Assembly: GCA_004195035.1 (NCBI GenBank) | Contig: SGBD01000001.1 | Location: forward strand, 726,368 to 790,367 | Source: Candidatus Acidulodesulfobacterium ferriphilum | GTDB lineage: Bacteria; SZUA-79; Acidulodesulfobacterales; Acidulodesulfobacteraceae | DNA: 64,000 nucleotides | Direction: 5' to 3' | In this document: in pieces, positions 55,185 to 63,907 of the stretch | Numbering within the stretch: the stretch's first letter is position 1 | How the letters are laid out: each line of letters opens with the position of its first letter | The notes under the pieces: generated by a model | Seen by the model: the letters and a program-made list of their open reading frames with translations, nothing else | Told to the model about the DNA's origin: nothing | The model's database searches: none | Position numbers and translations under genes: made by a program

Positions 55185-58044
55185 ACGAATAATGGAAAAT
55201 AGCCTGCCTCAAAAAAAAACGGAAAAGAAAAGCCGCCCTAAAGCCAAAGAGATTCTTAATATTAAGGCAGACCTTTTTTTAATAGATTCAAGCTCCTATT
55301 TTTACAGAGCTTATTATGCCCTCCCCTCCCTTACAAATTCCAAAGGTATTCCCACAGGCGCCGCGTTAGGATACACGCGGATGCTTATGAAGCTAATTAA
55401 AGAGGCAAATATAAGGTATGGGGCATGCCTTTTCGATTCCCACGAAAGTTTAAGAAAGGAATCTTACGAAGAATATAAAGCCAACAGAAAGGGGATGCCC
55501 GAAGACTTGCTGTCGCAGGTCGATTATTTAACGGATATTTCTTATTTATTGGGGTTTAGCACATTCAGGCTTAAAGGATACGAAGCGGATGATTTAATTG
55601 CTTATATCGTAAACAATTTTTCAAAAAAATTATCTATACCTACCTGTATTGTAAGCAGCGATAAAGATTTGAAACAGCTGTTATCGGATCAGGTTTTTAT
55701 ATACGACGCCCTTAAAAATAAAATTATTACGGCGCGGGGTTTTGAGGAAGAATACGGAATAAAGCCGGACGAATACCTTTATGTTCTTGCATTAATGGGG
55801 GACGCCTCCGATAATATTCCGGGGATCAAAGGTATCGGTGAAAAGACGGCGTTTAGTTTAATAAAGACCTATAATAACTTGGACGGCATTTACGAAAATA
55901 TAGGCGGGATTAAACAGCAAAAGCTCAAGGATTTGCTTATAAATCATAAAGAAGAAGCGTATAAGAGTCTGGAGCTTGCCTCATTTTACAAAGACATCGA
56001 TATTGAGGGGGCATGTTTTACACCTGAACTAAAAGAACCTGCCGATAAAAGCTTGGAAACTTGCGCAGGGAAGAGTTTTTATGCATTAGGCGATTTTGCA
56101 ATGAGGCAAAAAGACAATAACGGACTTTACGATGTTTTTAAAAAATTGGAATTTAACTCCCTATTAAAGGAGCTGGAAGCGGGCATGAGCGGCGGGGACG
56201 GTTCTTCAGGCAATTATTACCGTGACAACATTAACGATACTAATATTAAAGATAACAAAATTCTTTGTCATTCCGAAGGAAGCAGGAATCCAGTATATAA
56301 AATTCTATCAATTTATATAGACTTTAACGATAAAAACAAAGATTTGCCGGATTTTAACTTTGAAGGCGATAATGGCGGGGATTTAATACACTTATTTTCA
56401 AAAGAAACGGGAACCGAAATTATCAATCTAAAAGACCTTGCCGCCCGCCCGCAAGTATTAAATTTATTAAAGGACGATTCCATTTATAAAACGGGTTACG
56501 ACCTTACGGGCATTAAAAGGTTTCTGGGGAAAAGCGGCATTGAATTAAATAATTTGTTTTTTGACATAAAAATAGCGTCCTACCTTTTAAATCCGATAAG
56601 ACATTCCCATAGTTTTACAGATATAAAAAAAGAATTCGAAAATGAGTCAAGAGGTTTAAACGGCATAGACTTAATGCCGCCAGAGGATTCAAATGTTCAA
56701 ATAGAAGCCGCGGACGAAGCCTTTTCGGTTTACATCCTGTATAAAATTTTTGAAGCCGGGATTGAAAAAGATGCGGATTTAAAATATCTGTTTTACAATG
56801 TCGATATGCCGCTTTCTATGGTTTTGAGCGATATGGAAGATGTAGGGATTATGGTTGACAAAGATAAGCTCATGTCTTTGTCGGTCGAATTAGACATAGA
56901 ATCAAAGAGGCTTGCAGGCATCCTGCACAAAATAGCGGGAAAAGAATTCAATGTCAATTCGCCCAAACAGCTTAGCGAAATTATGTTCAACGAAATGAAA
57001 TTTAACAGGGTAAAGAAAAACAGCACCGATATAGAGGTTCTTTCAACATTAAAGTCTGGATTTGAATTTTTATTGCAAAAGAGTGAAGACGGGACAATAA
57101 GGCAATATCTGGAATTTATAGACGGCCTTATATCCTACAGAAACAAAGTTAAGCTCAAAACATCTTTTACGGATGTTCTATTAAAGGAAATCGACAAAGA
57201 TGGCAGGGTTCACACCTCTTTTTCTCAGATTACGACCTCTACGGGCAGGCTTGCAAGCCAGAGCCCGAACCTTCAAAATATTCCGGCCGCGGGTGTTGAG
57301 GGGACTAAAATAAGGCAGTCATTTATTGCAAAAAACGGTTGTCTTCTTTTGTCGGCGGATTACTCTCAAATCGACTTAAGGGTTATGGCGTCTATTTCGG
57401 GAGATAAAGCATTGGTTGAAAGCTTCCAAAACAACGAAGATATTCACGCAAAAACGGCGTCCGAAATATTTAAAGTTAATCCCGAAGGTGTTGACCCTGC
57501 TATGAGAAGGAAAGCAAAGGTAATTAATTTTGGAATAATTTACGGTATGAGCCCCTTCGGGCTGTCGAAAGAACTCGGTATTTCTGCCGACGAGGCGAAA
57601 CTTTACATAGATTTATACTTTAAAAATCACCCCGCCATTAAGGATTATATGGACATAACCGTTGAAGAGGCTAAATCGAACGGGTTTGTCAGGACCGCTT
57701 TTGGAAGGAAATGTTATGTGGAAAATATTAATTCCAAAATAAAAAATCTGGCTTCTTTTTCCGAAAGAGCCGCAATAAATGCCCCTATTCAGGGAACAGC
57801 CGCCGATATTATAAAGGTTGCCATGGTGAATATTTATAAAAAACTTCAAAGCAGTCCCGAATTAAAAAGCGGTGCAAAAATGATACTTCAGGTCCATGAC
57901 GAACTTATATTCGAGGTCAAAGAATCTTTAGTGAACGAACTGAAAGATATTGTAACCGTTTTAATGACGGACAAAAACCTTCTGGTAAATGTCCCGTTAG
58001 TTATCAATATCGGAGCCGGTAAAAATTGGGCGGAGGCGCATTAA
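55168..58044 (+). CDS. polA: DNA polymerase I
   Basis: Repair and Okazaki-fragment polymerase, 958 residues. The N-terminal 5'-3' exonuclease domain (FLIDSSSYFYRAYYALPSL, YEADDLIAY, DASDNIPGIKGIGEKTA) is followed by a degenerate 3'-5' exonuclease domain: the first acidic motif (DxE) and the NLKYD aspartate are not conserved, so proofreading is probably absent. The polymerase domain is intact (DYSQIDLRVMASIS, RRKAKVINFGIIYGMS, QVHDELIFEV). The linker at residues 367-376 (CHSEGSRNPV) is encoded by a dispersed repeat. The start ATG 55168 overlaps the RDD gene by 17 bp; ATG 55192 is an alternative. Confidence 0.94.
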   Translation: MSRNFKRIMENSLPQKKTEKKSRPKAKEILNIKADLFLIDSSSYFYRAYYALPSLTNSKGIPTGAALGYTRMLMKLIKEANIRYGACLFDSHESLRKESYEEYKANRKGMPEDLLSQVDYLTDISYLLGFSTFRLKGYEADDLIAYIVNNFSKKLSIPTCIVSSDKDLKQLLSDQVFIYDALKNKIITARGFEEEYGIKPDEYLYVLALMGDASDNIPGIKGIGEKTAFSLIKTYNNLDGIYENIGGIKQQKLKDLLINHKEEAYKSLELASFYKDIDIEGACFTPELKEPADKSLETCAGKSFYALGDFAMRQKDNNGLYDVFKKLEFNSLLKELEAGMSGGDGSSGNYYRDNINDTNIKDNKILCHSEGSRNPVYKILSIYIDFNDKNKDLPDFNFEGDNGGDLIHLFSKETGTEIINLKDLAARPQVLNLLKDDSIYKTGYDLTGIKRFLGKSGIELNNLFFDIKIASYLLNPIRHSHSFTDIKKEFENESRGLNGIDLMPPEDSNVQIEAADEAFSVYILYKIFEAGIEKDADLKYLFYNVDMPLSMVLSDMEDVGIMVDKDKLMSLSVELDIESKRLAGILHKIAGKEFNVNSPKQLSEIMFNEMKFNRVKKNSTDIEVLSTLKSGFEFLLQKSEDGTIRQYLEFIDGLISYRNKVKLKTSFTDVLLKEIDKDGRVHTSFSQITTSTGRLASQSPNLQNIPAAGVEGTKIRQSFIAKNGCLLLSADYSQIDLRVMASISGDKALVESFQNNEDIHAKTASEIFKVNPEGVDPAMRRKAKVINFGIIYGMSPFGLSKELGISADEAKLYIDLYFKNHPAIKDYMDITVEEAKSNGFVRTAFGRKCYVENINSKIKNLASFSERAAINAPIQGTAADIIKVAMVNIYKKLQSSPELKSGAKMILQVHDELIFEVKESLVNELKDIVTVLMTDKNLLVNVPLVINIGAGKNWAEAH
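56266..56293. repeat. Dispersed repeat embedded in polA
   Basis: All 28 bases (TGTCATTCCGAAGGAAGC...AATCCAG) are identical to the intergenic copy at 6306-6333. It is in frame and encodes CHSEGSRNP in the linker between the 5' nuclease and the exonuclease-like domain. Confidence 0.85.
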
Positions 58045-58493
58045 AGGCGCATATTTAATTTATCCCGTATTAGCGTTTATCCGTTTCCGCTCTCCCGCAT
58101 ATTAGTTGTATAATTACCTTAATTATTCCGAACATTAATCTTGCCGCATTTCCGCCGCATTCAATGAGGCAGCCTTCACGGCAGTTAATTCCTTAAATTT
58201 ATAAACTTGTTTTACGAATTTTAAATCATTATCAAAATTTCTTAATTGATTTATATCGCATAACACTAAAATAAATATAATTTTTTACTTGACAAAATTT
58301 TTGTTAGTGATATAAATATGATAAATAGGATAATATTAATCCTAATTATAAAAATAAAACATATGTTTAAAAAAATGTAAATTAAATATATTAATTAAGA
58401 TTCGGGAGGTGAAGCAAAGGGAGTTTTTTAGTTTTTATTTTGTCTTTTTTATTTTTTTTAGTTTAACTTTTTATTTAAGTTTAAGGAGTTTTT
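58045..58493. other. 450-bp intergenic region with the cbb3 operon promoter
   Basis: Spacer between polA and ccoN. It holds the promoter at 58289-58316 and a long T-rich stretch (58424-58480) before the AAGGAG ribosome binding site of ccoN. ATCAA (58231-58235) and TTGAT (58246-58250) are inverted half-sites of the FNR/CRP kind but in unusual orientation. No gene is convincing. Confidence 0.5.
58289..58316 (+). promoter_or_regulatory. Sigma70-type promoter of the cbb3 oxidase operon
   Basis: TTGACA (58289-58294) and TATAAA (58311-58316) separated by 16 bases; this is the best -35 box in the window. It would give a 170-base leader before ccoN. Confidence 0.6.
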
Positions 58494-59840
58494 ATGGAAG
58501 AGTCGCTGGATAGTTATGTTGACAAAGGACTTGTCAAGGGTTATTTGTTTTCCGCGGTAATCTGGTTGTGCGTTGCCACAACCGTCGGATTTTTACTTTC
58601 CGTTAAATTTTGGTGGCCGTCGTTTTTAAGCAATATTTCATATCTTTCATTTCCAAGGCTTCAGATGGTTCATGTTAACGGGGTTGCTTTTGCATGGCTT
58701 GTTACCGCTTTTTTTGGTATTTCTTATTATTATGTGCCGAGGCTCACAAGGCAGAAGCTTTTCGGCGTTAAACTGGCATGGTTTAATTTATACTTATGGA
58801 ACGCAATTATAGTTGCCGCCGTTATCGAGCTTTTACTTGGGGACAACAAAGGGCTTCCTTACGCGGAAATTCCGATTTGGATTAATTATATTATTGTCGT
58901 GGCTGTGGTTATATATGCCGTAAACATATTCGGAACTATATTCACGAGGCAGGAAAACCAGCTTTATGTCAGCCTCTGGTATTTAATGGGTGGCATAATT
59001 TGGACGGCATTGAATTATATTATAGGCAACTGGATTCCGTACTATTGGGCGGCAGGTACGGAAGGAGCCATGTTGAATGGGTTTTATTTTCATAATGTCG
59101 TCGGTATGACCGTAACGCCCTTAGGTCTGGCAATAGCCTACTATGTTCTTCCCATAGGGGCGGACAAACCGATTTATTCCCACAGGTTATCCATAATCGG
59201 CTTTTTTACGCTTGCTTTTATATACCCTTTTACGGGCGCCCATCATTATATTTACAGCCCGATTCCCACATGGGTTCAAACGATAGCTATTGTTACAAGC
59301 GTGCTTCTTATTATACCCGTTTGGGTTGTCATAACTAATTTTTTCGGAACTATGAAGGGAAAATGGACTAAACTTACGGAAAGCCTTCCCGTTAAATTTG
59401 TAATTTTAGGTATGGTATTTTATCTTCTTACTTGTTTCCAGGGACCTATGCAGTCGCTTCGGTCCATGCAAAAAATAATCCATTTTACCGACTGGGTCGT
59501 GGGGCATGCCCATATGGCTTTATATGGAGCCTTTTCTTTATTCTGCTTTGCGGCGATATACCTTATGTGGCCGATAGTGTCCGGCAAAGAAATGGATAAA
59601 AAATTGGGAAACTGGCATTTCTGGTTAGGGTTTGTCGGGTTTTCCATTATGGCTATGGTTCTATGGGCGGCCGGTTTGATTCAGGGAATCTTATGGATTG
59701 CGCAGGTGCCGTTTCTTAATACCGTATGGGATATTCAGCCGTACTGGGTAATCAGGACGGTGGCCGGGGCTATGATGGTGTTTAGCTTCTATATTATGCT
59801 TTACAATATGTGGAAGACTAATAAAAAAGCGGCGGCTTAG
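58494..59840 (+). CDS. ccoN: cbb3-type cytochrome c oxidase subunit I
   Basis: Catalytic subunit of the high-affinity terminal oxidase, 448 residues with about 12 helices. All six metal-ligand histidines are present: His60 and His340 (low-spin heme b), His338 (high-spin heme), His200, His250 and His251 (CuB). Tyr244, six residues before His250, is placed as the helix VII cross-linked Tyr of cbb3 enzymes. Starts with a strong AAGGAG ribosome binding site. It is followed after 52 bp by the cytochrome subunit. Confidence 0.95.
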   Translation: MEESLDSYVDKGLVKGYLFSAVIWLCVATTVGFLLSVKFWWPSFLSNISYLSFPRLQMVHVNGVAFAWLVTAFFGISYYYVPRLTRQKLFGVKLAWFNLYLWNAIIVAAVIELLLGDNKGLPYAEIPIWINYIIVVAVVIYAVNIFGTIFTRQENQLYVSLWYLMGGIIWTALNYIIGNWIPYYWAAGTEGAMLNGFYFHNVVGMTVTPLGLAIAYYVLPIGADKPIYSHRLSIIGFFTLAFIYPFTGAHHYIYSPIPTWVQTIAIVTSVLLIIPVWVVITNFFGTMKGKWTKLTESLPVKFVILGMVFYLLTCFQGPMQSLRSMQKIIHFTDWVVGHAHMALYGAFSLFCFAAIYLMWPIVSGKEMDKKLGNWHFWLGFVGFSIMAMVLWAAGLIQGILWIAQVPFLNTVWDIQPYWVIRTVAGAMMVFSFYIMLYNMWKTNKKAAA

Positions 59841-59892
59841 GTCAGGGTCAGGCCTCATTAGAAAAATTAAATTTAAGTAAGGAGATAAATTT

Positions 59893-60780
59893 ATGAAAAG
59901 GAGTGGTAATATTATACTAATTGCCGGCTTAGGATTCTTTCTTTTAGGATTTGTCGTAGTCGGCCTTATACCGTGGATTCAGCCAAAACAGACAACCCAT
60001 ACCATAATAAATTTAAAAGGGAAACCCGAACTTGTCCACCGTTTAACCGGCTCAGCCGCTAAAGGAAGATTGGTTTATATTCACGAGGGATGCTGGGTGT
60101 GCCATACGCAATTTGTCAGGCCCGTTTCGGGAGAAAGACAGTATTATGGCCCTGTCGCGCAGGCGGGAACTTATAATTATCAATTGCCTATGCTTATGGG
60201 TAAAAGAAGAATCGGACCAGATTTATCGGACGAGGGAGGAAAGCACACAAACGACTGGCAGTTTGCCCATTTATACAATCCCAATTCAGTTTCTCCCGGG
60301 ACAATAATGCCGGCTTTTAGCTGGTTATTTAACGGCGGCGCTTCTAAGCCCACAAAAAGGGCGGTTGAACTTGTCGCATATCTTCAAACTTTAGGCACCG
60401 ATGTTGCCGAGGGAACAGGATATAAGAGCTACTGGCAATATAAAGCCGCTCAGGTCAGCGCTGTTTCGGCCGTAGTTTCCAATACGCCGGAGGCCGTGCA
60501 AGAAGGCATGAAGATTTATAACGCAAACTGCCAGGGTTGCCACGGAATAAAAGGCGGCGGAAACGGCCCCGCGGCCGCAAGTTTAAAACCTGCGCCGTGG
60601 AATTTTACATCTGGTAAGTGGATACAAAAATACGGCACGGCGGATAAGGATATTTATAATCGTATAGCCCAGGGGGTTCCGCATACATCGATGCCTGAAT
60701 GGGCTACAACCTTAAAACCGAACCAGATATGGGAAGTTTTATATTACATCAAGACTTTTTCGCAGAAAAAAACCGCGTAA
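59893..60780 (+). CDS. ccoO: Fused cbb3 oxidase cytochrome subunit (CcoO plus cytochrome c domain)
   Basis: A 295-residue membrane-anchored diheme cytochrome c. Residues 1-170 are CcoO-like: N-terminal helix (IILIAGLGFFLLGFVVVGL), heme motif CWVCH (67-71) followed by TQFVRPV, ERQYYGP, and the Met ligand in IMPAF. Residues 195-295 form a second cytochrome c domain with CQGCH (213-217) and TSMPEW, resembling CcoP. So two hemes on one chain replace the usual separate CcoO (one heme) and CcoP (two). No separate ccoP is seen in the window. Confidence 0.88.
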   Translation: MKRSGNIILIAGLGFFLLGFVVVGLIPWIQPKQTTHTIINLKGKPELVHRLTGSAAKGRLVYIHEGCWVCHTQFVRPVSGERQYYGPVAQAGTYNYQLPMLMGKRRIGPDLSDEGGKHTNDWQFAHLYNPNSVSPGTIMPAFSWLFNGGASKPTKRAVELVAYLQTLGTDVAEGTGYKSYWQYKAAQVSAVSAVVSNTPEAVQEGMKIYNANCQGCHGIKGGGNGPAAASLKPAPWNFTSGKWIQKYGTADKDIYNRIAQGVPHTSMPEWATTLKPNQIWEVLYYIKTFSQKKTA

Positions 60781-60796
60781 AAGTAAACTAATACTT

Positions 60797-60824
60797 CTGG
60801 ATTCCCGCGTACGCGGGAATCCAG
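60797..60824. repeat. Perfect 28-bp palindrome of the dispersed repeat family
   Basis: CTGGATTCCCGCGT (60797-60810) directly adjoins its exact complement (60811-60824). It lies in the ccoO-ccoI gap; GCGGATTAAGG (60841-60851) downstream resembles the end of the longer units. Confidence 0.75.
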
Positions 60825-60888
60825 AGATGCAATTTATATTGCGGATTAAGGTTTCATATCAGCGTTAAAAGGGAATTATTTAAAAATT

Positions 60889-63498
60889 ATGTTTGATTTT
60901 ATAAATAAAATAAAAGATAAAGCAAAGCCTTCGCACTGCGATTTTTGCGGGGCTAAAATCGTTAAACGACCTGTAACGGCAGAGGTTAAAACACCCCCCT
61001 ATATGTTAAACTTCTGCTGTTACGGTTGTAAAATAGGCTATCTGACCCTCGGAAAAAGCGAAAGTTCTATATCTAATCTTATTATAAACGACCTTGCGTT
61101 ACCGGGTCAGATGCCTGTTTTTCAAAAAGAAAGGGAACGCCAAACGCAAATCCGGCGCGGGCAGCCCGCCGGTTCCGCGGAGCCGACCACTGCTTACACC
61201 GTTACCCGCGGCAAAAATGACGAAAGGCAGATTAGCTTTGGAATTAAGGGAATAACATGTTCGTCGTGTATTCCCGTTATAGAAAAAGCATTAGAACTGC
61301 AGGATAATATAGAAAGCGCAAAAATCAACCCCGTCACCCATTCCGTTACGCTTAACACGGGACAAGGCGGCGCCGATTTAAAAGCCGTTAAAAATATTTT
61401 AAAGAAATTAGGGTATGGGGTATCGGAATATGACAACAGCTATGACAACCTTAAGGAAGAATCATATTCCCTTCTTGCCCGTTTTGCTTTCGGGGTTTTT
61501 ATGTCCATGAATATAATGGTTTTTTCATTGCTGCTGTATTCAGATTATTTTTTAAGGCTTAAAAACGAAATTATTAATTACAGCCATATTATATTGTGGA
61601 CGTTTACAACCGCGATAGTCCTTGTCGTAGGCTATCCCATATTTAAAAGCGCCTATAAGAAACTTATCGCTTTAGCGTATAACTCGGATACCCTGATTTC
61701 CATGGGGGTTCTTTCCGCTTATATTTACAGCTCTTTTATTACCTTCGGGCTTTATAAAAAATCTTCGGGAGTTTTTTTCGATACGGCGGCAATGATATTG
61801 ATTTTAATCACCTTTGGAAAATTTCTTGAGGCATCGGCAAAGAAATCGTCCGTGTCGGGACTTCATAATTTGATTAATTTAAGGCCGGATTTTGCGACAA
61901 TTCTTATTGACGGAGAAGAAAAAGAAGTCGATATCGGGAATATAAAAAAAGACGACATTGTATTCGTCAAGCAAGGGGGATTAGTGCCTGCCGACGGCAT
62001 CCTTATTTCCGAATATGCCGTTATCGATGAATCTATGTATAACGGCGAAACTTTGCCGGTAAATAAAAAAAATAACGAAAATTTAATCAGCGGGTCGATA
62101 AATAAAGGAAAAGATATAAAAATAAAGGCTTCGACGGGCGCGTACGGAAGTTACTTATTTAAAATAATAAGATTCGCCGAAAGAGCTTATAATTTGAAAA
62201 CCGAACCCTTGAGATATGTCGATAACATAGCAAAAATTTTTGTTCCGGCGATAATAGCCGTTGCCGTTTTAACATTTGCAATTTACTATTTTTTAACAAA
62301 AAATTTTGACGCATCTTTAGTGAGATTCATATCCGTGCTGGTGGTGGCTTGCCCCTGCGCGTTCGGCCTTGCTGCGCCGCTTGTCATAACTAACGGAATC
62401 TCAAGGGCGCAAAAAGACAAGATACTCGTTAACGGGGCCGAAACCCTTGAACTATTTACAAATGCTGATACATTTATTTTTGATAAAACAGGGACATTAA
62501 CCGAAGGATTGCCGGAAATAAAAGAGATTGTCCCGTTAAATTCGACTAAAGGCAAAATTACAGGCTTAATTCAGGTTGCATCTTTAATCGAAAGAAATAT
62601 CGACGACAGGATAGCCGAGGCTTTTAAGCGAAAAGCCGAAAATGCCGAAAAGATAGACGCGGATGATATTAGCGGGATAAAATTTAAAATCGGTTACGGC
62701 GTTAGCGCAAAATATTTAAACGATGAGGTATTACTGGGGAATCCCGAATTTCTGGAAGAAAACGGCATATCCTTGAACGCGGAAATCAAAAAAAGGGCTT
62801 TAGGATTTGAAAAAGAAGGGGCGGCGGTAGTTTATCTGAGCATTGGGGGAGAACCGAAATGTTTTTTTGTTATAACGGATAAAATAAAGAGCAGTTCCGG
62901 TGACGCGATAAAAAATATTTTAAAGCTTAAAAAGAGGGTTATAATGTTAAGCGGAGACAGCGAAGAGGCGGTGAATTTTATAGCCTCTCAAGTCGGGATT
63001 CCAAAGGAAAACGCGCATTTTAGAATGAAGCCGGAGGACAAGCTCGAATTTATTCAAAATTTAAAGAAAAAGGACGGGGGCGGCATAGCAGCATTTGTCG
63101 GCGACGGTTTAAACGATATGCCGGCAATGGAAGAAGCCGATATTTCCATTTTATCGCCGTCCCATTATAATGTCCCGTTTACCCGGCCGAATGTGGTTCT
63201 GTTAAACGGGGACCTAAGATCTATCGTCCTTTTGTTGAAATTATCATCCGTTACAAGAAGGATTATTAAAGAAAACCTGCTATTTTCTTTTATTTATAAT
63301 TCCGCCGCAATACCGCTCGCCGTTCTCGGTATTTTAAACCCGTTAAGCGCGGCAATTTCTATGATGGTTTCCTCTATTTTTATAACCTTTAATTCTCTAA
63401 AGATAAAACTGCGCAGAGTTGAACCTTCCGCCGCTAAAAGGACTGATGCGGATACCGAAAGCGGTATTGCAGTGTATGGAAATGCTTTGATAAAATGA
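60889..63498 (+). CDS. ccoI: Copper-translocating P1B-type ATPase (CcoI/FixI-like)
   Basis: Copper pump needed for cbb3 assembly, 869 residues. The N-terminus carries Cys17/20 and CCYGC (43-47), as in CcoI proteins, then an HMA domain with CSSC (124-127). Eight helices include the CPC motif (VACPCAFGLAAP, 488-490). DKTGTLTEG (from Asp532) and GDGLNDMPAMEEAD are intact. The N-domain SEHPL motif is missing; the matching region reads ERNIDDRIAEAF. The actuator TGE motif reads NGE. Copper specificity is supported by CPC and by the oxidase operon. Confidence 0.9.
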   Translation: MFDFINKIKDKAKPSHCDFCGAKIVKRPVTAEVKTPPYMLNFCCYGCKIGYLTLGKSESSISNLIINDLALPGQMPVFQKERERQTQIRRGQPAGSAEPTTAYTVTRGKNDERQISFGIKGITCSSCIPVIEKALELQDNIESAKINPVTHSVTLNTGQGGADLKAVKNILKKLGYGVSEYDNSYDNLKEESYSLLARFAFGVFMSMNIMVFSLLLYSDYFLRLKNEIINYSHIILWTFTTAIVLVVGYPIFKSAYKKLIALAYNSDTLISMGVLSAYIYSSFITFGLYKKSSGVFFDTAAMILILITFGKFLEASAKKSSVSGLHNLINLRPDFATILIDGEEKEVDIGNIKKDDIVFVKQGGLVPADGILISEYAVIDESMYNGETLPVNKKNNENLISGSINKGKDIKIKASTGAYGSYLFKIIRFAERAYNLKTEPLRYVDNIAKIFVPAIIAVAVLTFAIYYFLTKNFDASLVRFISVLVVACPCAFGLAAPLVITNGISRAQKDKILVNGAETLELFTNADTFIFDKTGTLTEGLPEIKEIVPLNSTKGKITGLIQVASLIERNIDDRIAEAFKRKAENAEKIDADDISGIKFKIGYGVSAKYLNDEVLLGNPEFLEENGISLNAEIKKRALGFEKEGAAVVYLSIGGEPKCFFVITDKIKSSSGDAIKNILKLKKRVIMLSGDSEEAVNFIASQVGIPKENAHFRMKPEDKLEFIQNLKKKDGGGIAAFVGDGLNDMPAMEEADISILSPSHYNVPFTRPNVVLLNGDLRSIVLLLKLSSVTRRIIKENLLFSFIYNSAAIPLAVLGILNPLSAAISMMVSSIFITFNSLKIKLRRVEPSAAKRTDADTESGIAVYGNALIK

Positions 63499-63554
63499 AA
63501 ATTAATATTAATCTATAAAAATTTATTTAATGATGTTAAGGGGGTGAATTAAAA

Positions 63555-63716
63555 ATGTTTTTTTATCTTTTACTTATTCTTATGAGCTTATTTATGGGTC
63601 TTGGTTTTTTCTTCCTTCTTTATTGGGGAATAAAAACTGGACAGTTTAAAAATTCCGAAGATATAGCCAGAAGAATGCTTAAAAACGAGGAAGAAAGCGC
63701 CAAACTTAAACAGTAA
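63555..63716 (+). CDS. ccoS: cbb3 oxidase assembly protein CcoS
   Basis: A 53-residue membrane protein, MFFYLLLILMSLFMG, then FFLLYWGIKTGQFKNSEDIARRML, with the family's W-x-x-K/R-x-G-Q-F/Y signature. CcoS is required for cofactor insertion into cbb3 oxidases. A GGGGTG ribosome binding site lies 8 bp before ATG 63555. Located 56 bp after ccoI, the usual ccoIS order. Confidence 0.85.
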   Translation: MFFYLLLILMSLFMGLGFFFLLYWGIKTGQFKNSEDIARRMLKNEEESAKLKQ

Positions 63717-63772
63717 ATCTTATTCGGATTATTAATTTTAATATTTATTTTTAAACGAAAGGAGGTTTCATT

Positions 63773-63907
63773 ATGAATCAGGAACATAGCGAAGAATCTT
63801 CAAACATCGAAGTAAGTTCGGGACACGGCATTGTGCCGTTATGGCTTATTTTAGTTATGGCAGGCTTAGTTATCTGGGGTGTTATTTATTTGTATCTTTA
63901 CTGGTGA
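63773..63907 (+). CDS. Small membrane protein resembling the CcoP N-terminal helix
   Basis: A 44-residue protein, with a polar N-terminus (MNQEHSEESSNIEVSSGHG) and one helix, IVPLWLILVMAGLVIWGVIYLYLYW. The P-L-W helix resembles the N-terminal anchor domain of CcoP/FixP (PF14715-like). A strong AAAGGAGG ribosome binding site precedes ATG 63773. It probably supplies the CcoQ/P anchor role missing from the fused cytochrome subunit. The remaining 93 bases of the window hold no gene that I can support. Confidence 0.7.
   Translation: MNQEHSEESSNIEVSSGHGIVPLWLILVMAGLVIWGVIYLYLYW

Noticed and set aside
58231-58250. FNR/CRP site before the cbb3 operon
   Set aside because: Half-sites ATCAA and TTGAT are in the reverse arrangement and spacing to the known TTGAT-N4-ATCAA site.
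58409-58513. A 34-codon Phe-rich open frame (GTG start) running into the ccoN start
   Set aside because: It has no separate Shine-Dalgarno, consists mainly of a T-rich leader read as Phe, and overlaps the true ATG of ccoN; more likely untranslated leader.
3867-60824. CRISPR-like interpretation of the repeated palindromes
   Set aside because: Copies are singletons spread over tens of kb, not arrays with regular spacers, and no cas genes are present.
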